Below are positions 5,754 through 8,487 of a DNA stretch of 8,487 nt, piece by piece (position 1 is the stretch's first letter; each line of letters starts with the position of its first letter). The stretch is from Thermoleophilia bacterium. Lineage in GTDB: Bacteria > Actinomycetota > Thermoleophilia > Gaiellales > Gaiellaceae. The notes beneath the pieces are model-generated. The model worked only from the letters and a program-made list of their open reading frames with translations. It was not told the DNA's origin and did no database searches. The stretch spans positions 1-8,487 of the forward strand of contig JACVRM010000089.1 in NCBI GenBank assembly GCA_014534415.1. The letters are read 5' to 3'. The translations under genes were made by a program, and so were the position numbers.

Positions 5754-5768
5754 TGCGTCAGAGACGCA
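5754..5768 (-). terminator. Small hairpin after the cyclase/ATPase gene
   Basis: TGCGTC (5754-5759) and GACGCA (5763-5768) form a perfect 6-bp stem with a three-base loop, starting 20 bases past the stop codon of the regulator gene on the minus strand. No T-run follows. It is a modest candidate terminator, supported mainly by its position before a separate predicted promoter. Confidence 0.28.
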
Positions 5769-5787
5769 TGCCTGCCACCCGCTCGGC

Positions 5788-8487
5788 CTACGCCGCGCCG
5801 GCGGCGAGTAGCTCGAGCTGCTCGAGACGCTCCTCGTAGGCACGTGCCTCGTCCTCGCGGCCGCGGCTGCGCAGGAAGCGGGCGAGCGCCCGCAGCGGCT
5901 TACGCTCGAGGCTCGGCCATGCGATCTCACCGAGGATGGCCAGCGCCTCGCGGAACAGCCGCTCGGCCTCCTCGTCTCGCCCCTGCGCCTCTCGCACGAG
6001 CGCAAGGGCAGTGCTCGTCGTCGCCAGCGAGCTGATGTCGTGCGGCGTGACCGTCTCACGCGCCTCGATCGCGAACCGCTCGGCTTCGTCGAGCTTGCCG
6101 TCCGCAACGAGCAGCTCGGCGAGCTGCCGGAGCGACTCGACGAGCGCACCGCGCCGCTCCAGCTGCCGGAGCGTCCGAACCGACTCGCGCAGGAGCTTCT
6201 CGGCACGCGCTGTTTCGGCGCGCCTGGCCGCCACCGACGCCAGCTGCTGGAGCGTCTTCGCGAGAGGCGCCGCAGCGCCCGCTTCCGTGAACAGCTCGCG
6301 TGCGCTCTCGAACGCGGTCTGTGCACCCTCGAGATCGTGGAGGCGCAGTGCGAGATCTCCCTGCGCGCGGCAGGCCCACGCACGCGCCATGATGCTGCCG
6401 CTCTCCTCCGCCAGCTCCACGGCACGGTTGAGCAACGGCTCGATTCTGTCCTGCTCGAGGCGCGAGTCGTGGACGCCGACGAGTCCGATGAGCGCCTGGC
6501 TGACGAGATCCTTGCGTCCCGTGCGCTCGGCGACGTCGATCATCTCCTGCGTATACCGCTCGACCGCCGCCAGATCGCCCGTCCACCAACCGATCATGGA
6601 CAGAGTCTCGAGCGCGTCGTACCGCGCCTCGTCGTCCTCGTCGTGCAGAAGGCTGAGCGCGCGCTCACCGAGCTGCCGGCCCCGCTCGACATCTCCATCG
6701 CGGTACAGGACTACCTCCGCCACGGCCGTCAGCGCCCGCGCCTCCAGCGCCGCGTCGCCTGCCTCGCGAGCCGCCTCGCACACGGCCTCCATCTCGACCG
6801 AGACGGTGGGAATGTCCGAGAGGCGCCACGCCGCCCGCGCCGCCTCATAGCGACGTTCGAGCGTCGGCTGCAGCTCGACCGAGCGCTGGAGCAGCCGTCG
6901 CGCCGAGCGGTTCGCCTCGCGCGCGAGCGCACGCTTGCCCGCCTTTGCCAGAGCGGCCGCGGCGTCGCGGACGAGCGGCGCCGGAGCCGCCCCGTCGAGC
7001 TCGGCGAGCAGCGTGACCGCCTGGTCAAGGTGGTACGCGCGAATCTCCAGCAGCTCCTCGCCCGCCCGCTCGCGCAGCCAGTCGGCGAAGCGCTCATGCA
7101 AACCCGCCCGCGCGGACTTCGCGAGGCCGCCGTACGCCACCTCGCGGATCAGGACGTGCTTGAAGCGGTACGCCTCCTCGTCCGAGATGGTCGAGCGCGG
7201 CTCTCGAGCGATGAAATCGCGCAGCTCGAGCTCCTCGAGCACCGCCCCGACGGCGTCCACGTCGCCGGACAAGTGCTCCACCGCGCCGGCCCAGAAGACT
7301 CTGCCGACGACGGACGCGCGCTGGACGATGCGCTTCGCCTCGGGCTCGAGGCGGTCGATGCGCGCCGCGATCAGCGCCTGGAGCGTGTCGGGAATGCGGC
7401 GTGCGGCACCGTCGCCGCCCTCCTCGATGAACATCCGGATCGTCTCCTCGACGAAGAGCGGATTGCCCTCGGTCTTCTCGAGTAGAGCGCGGCGCGCCTC
7501 CGCCTCCAGCGACGCGTCAGCGCTCGTCTCGAGCAGCGCATCGACGAGCTGCTCGCTCTCGGACGGCGCCAGCGGCTCGACCTCGATCGCGGTCGCGCGC
7601 ACCCGGCCGCCGCCCCAGTCGGGCCGCACGTCCAGCAGCTCCGGCCGAGCCAGCGTCAGGATCAGCAACGGCGCGTCCTTCACCCAGGCAGCGAGGTGCT
7701 CGATCAGCTCGAGGAGCGGCTCCTCGGCCCAGTGGATGTCCTCGAAGAGGAGCACGAGCGGCTGCGGCTCCGCCAGCTTCTCGGCCCACGCGCGCGCGGC
7801 CCACGCGATCTCCTGCTGACTCGCCTCGCCCTGGACCGCCTCGAGCACCCCGGTCGCGAGCGCGAGCAGGTCGGCCACCGCCTCCGCCGGACAGCACTGG
7901 CGAAGCTTCTCGAGCGCCTCGTCGAGCGGATCGTCGTCCGCGATCCCGGCTGCGACCTTCACCATTTCGGCGAGCGACCAGTACGTGATGCTCTCGCCGT
8001 AGGGCAGCGAGCGCCCGCGCAGCACGGTTACGCCGTCCAGCATGTCCAGGAACTCCTCGGCGAGCCTCGTCTTCCCGATCCCGGGATCGCCGTAGATGGT
8101 GAACAGGTGCGCGCGTCGGTCGCGGACCGCGCGCGCGAAGGAGTTCTCGAGCAACTCGAGCTCGGCCTCGCGGCCCACGAACGGTGCGGCGAAGCGCGCC
8201 GCGCGCGCGTGGCCGGTCGCGATGCCCGTGACTGCCCACGTCCACACCGGCTCCGCGCCGCCGCGGAAATCGACCGGGCCGACGTCCTCGAGCTCCAGCC
8301 GACCGAGCGCGAGGCGCTGCGCCCCGGGGCCGATCAAGATCTGGTTCGGCTTCGCGGCCTGCTGAAGGCGGGCGGCGACGTTGACGGGCTCGCCCGTTGC
8401 GAACGTCGAGTCCGCGTCCTCCGTGACGACCTCGCCCGCCTCGATGCCGATACGCGCTTCGAGGTCGAGCTTTCGGACGGCGTCGAG
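5788..8487 (-). CDS. Class III cyclase domain / AAA (STAND-like) ATPase / TPR regulator, 5' end outside window
   Basis: The frame is open from the right edge to the stop at 5788-5790, giving 899 visible residues (numbered from the edge); the TTG at 8337 is internal, not a start. Residues 1-55 are the C-terminal half of a class III nucleotide cyclase domain: RIGIEAGEVV, then TGEPVNVAARLQQAA with transition-state Asn36 and Arg40, then a ILIGP strand. An AAA_16-type ATPase follows: VGREAEL (104-110), Walker A GDPGIGKT (133-140), Walker B LVLLFED (244-250) plus IHWAEE, GNPLFVEE (341-348) and FKHVLIREVAY (442-452). From about 500 to the end are Ala/Leu/Glu-rich helical repeats of TPR type. This is the architecture of large actinobacterial cyclase-ATPase sensory proteins, which probably couple ligand or partner binding to the TPRs with ATP use and signalling. 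The Asp that specifies adenine in canonical cyclases aligns with Phe29, as in other members of this ATPase-linked group, so cyclase activity is uncertain. Confidence 0.92.
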   Translation of the reverse strand, partial: LDAVRKLDLEARIGIEAGEVVTEDADSTFATGEPVNVAARLQQAAKPNQILIGPGAQRLALGRLELEDVGPVDFRGGAEPVWTWAVTGIATGHARAARFAAPFVGREAELELLENSFARAVRDRRAHLFTIYGDPGIGKTRLAEEFLDMLDGVTVLRGRSLPYGESITYWSLAEMVKVAAGIADDDPLDEALEKLRQCCPAEAVADLLALATGVLEAVQGEASQQEIAWAARAWAEKLAEPQPLVLLFEDIHWAEEPLLELIEHLAAWVKDAPLLILTLARPELLDVRPDWGGGRVRATAIEVEPLAPSESEQLVDALLETSADASLEAEARRALLEKTEGNPLFVEETIRMFIEEGGDGAARRIPDTLQALIAARIDRLEPEAKRIVQRASVVGRVFWAGAVEHLSGDVDAVGAVLEELELRDFIAREPRSTISDEEAYRFKHVLIREVAYGGLAKSARAGLHERFADWLRERAGEELLEIRAYHLDQAVTLLAELDGAAPAPLVRDAAAALAKAGKRALAREANRSARRLLQRSVELQPTLERRYEAARAAWRLSDIPTVSVEMEAVCEAAREAGDAALEARALTAVAEVVLYRDGDVERGRQLGERALSLLHDEDDEARYDALETLSMIGWWTGDLAAVERYTQEMIDVAERTGRKDLVSQALIGLVGVHDSRLEQDRIEPLLNRAVELAEESGSIMARAWACRAQGDLALRLHDLEGAQTAFESARELFTEAGAAAPLAKTLQQLASVAARRAETARAEKLLRESVRTLRQLERRGALVESLRQLAELLVADGKLDEAERFAIEARETVTPHDISSLATTSTALALVREAQGRDEEAERLFREALAILGEIAWPSLERKPLRALARFLRSRGREDEARAYEERLEQLELLAAGAA

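Noticed and set aside
6040..7485. 481-codon open frame on the + strand
   Set aside because: It is antisense to the ATPase/TPR region of the cyclase protein, is Arg/Leu/Glu-rich with no recognisable domain, and is explained by GC codon bias.
5788..8337. Reading the regulator as a complete gene starting at 8337
   Set aside because: The codon there is TTG and the frame stays open to 8487, encoding conserved cyclase sequence (RIGIEAGEVV, VNVAARL), so the true start is outside the window.
1..8487. CRISPR arrays, tRNA or rRNA genes, insertion sequences, phage or toxin-antitoxin genes
   Set aside because: I saw no regularly spaced repeats, tRNA-like cloverleaf, transposase motifs or terminal inverted repeats with target duplications; coding genes fill almost all of the window.

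Overview
The window is very GC-rich, codes densely, and uses many GTG starts. The gene set (c-type cytochrome maturation genes, a cyclase/ATPase/TPR regulator, an M23 hydrolase with a coiled coil) and the apparent leaderless promoters suggest a deep-branching actinobacterium, possibly of the Thermoleophilia/Gaiellales type. The taxonomic placement is inference; no marker gene is present to prove it.

Layout: the left edge (2-187, + strand) carries the last 61 codons of a hypoxanthine phosphoribosyltransferase. A 217-base convergent intergenic region (188-404) follows, holding three strong inverted repeats that probably end transcription from both sides. Everything from 405 to the right edge is on the minus strand. 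Read in transcription order (right to left) it holds: a large 5'-truncated regulator with a class III cyclase remnant, a STAND/AAA-type ATPase and a TPR-like helical region (5788-8487); an endonuclease IV-like TIM-barrel protein (4838-5713); an 80-residue protein of unknown function (4546-4788); three cytochrome c maturation genes, ccmE (4115-4516), ccmF (2120-4114) and a short ccmI-like gene (1683-2123); and a secreted coiled-coil M23 peptidase (405-1604).

The ccm genes form a tight unit. The ccmE stop codon abuts the ccmF GTG, which has a strong AAGGAG ribosome binding site inside ccmE, and ccmF overlaps the ccmI-like gene by four bases (GTGA). CcmE carries CxxxY instead of the classical HxxxY haem-binding motif, so this is the cysteine variant of System I. 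CcmF keeps the tryptophan-rich haem-handling motif and four candidate haem-ligand histidines. The CcmABCD haem export/loading components are not in the window.

Three consecutive genes (4838-5713, 4546-4788, ccmE) have no Shine-Dalgarno sequence but have a TANNNT -10-like hexamer ending 6-7 bases before the start codon, as expected of leaderless mRNAs. This would make them separate transcription units despite close packing. No RNA genes, CRISPR arrays, insertion sequences or phage genes are seen. I found no convincing wholly new multi-gene system. The most notable points are the CxxxY-type ccm cluster, the leaderless start pattern, the structured convergent spacer and the unrecognised Cys/His-containing small protein.
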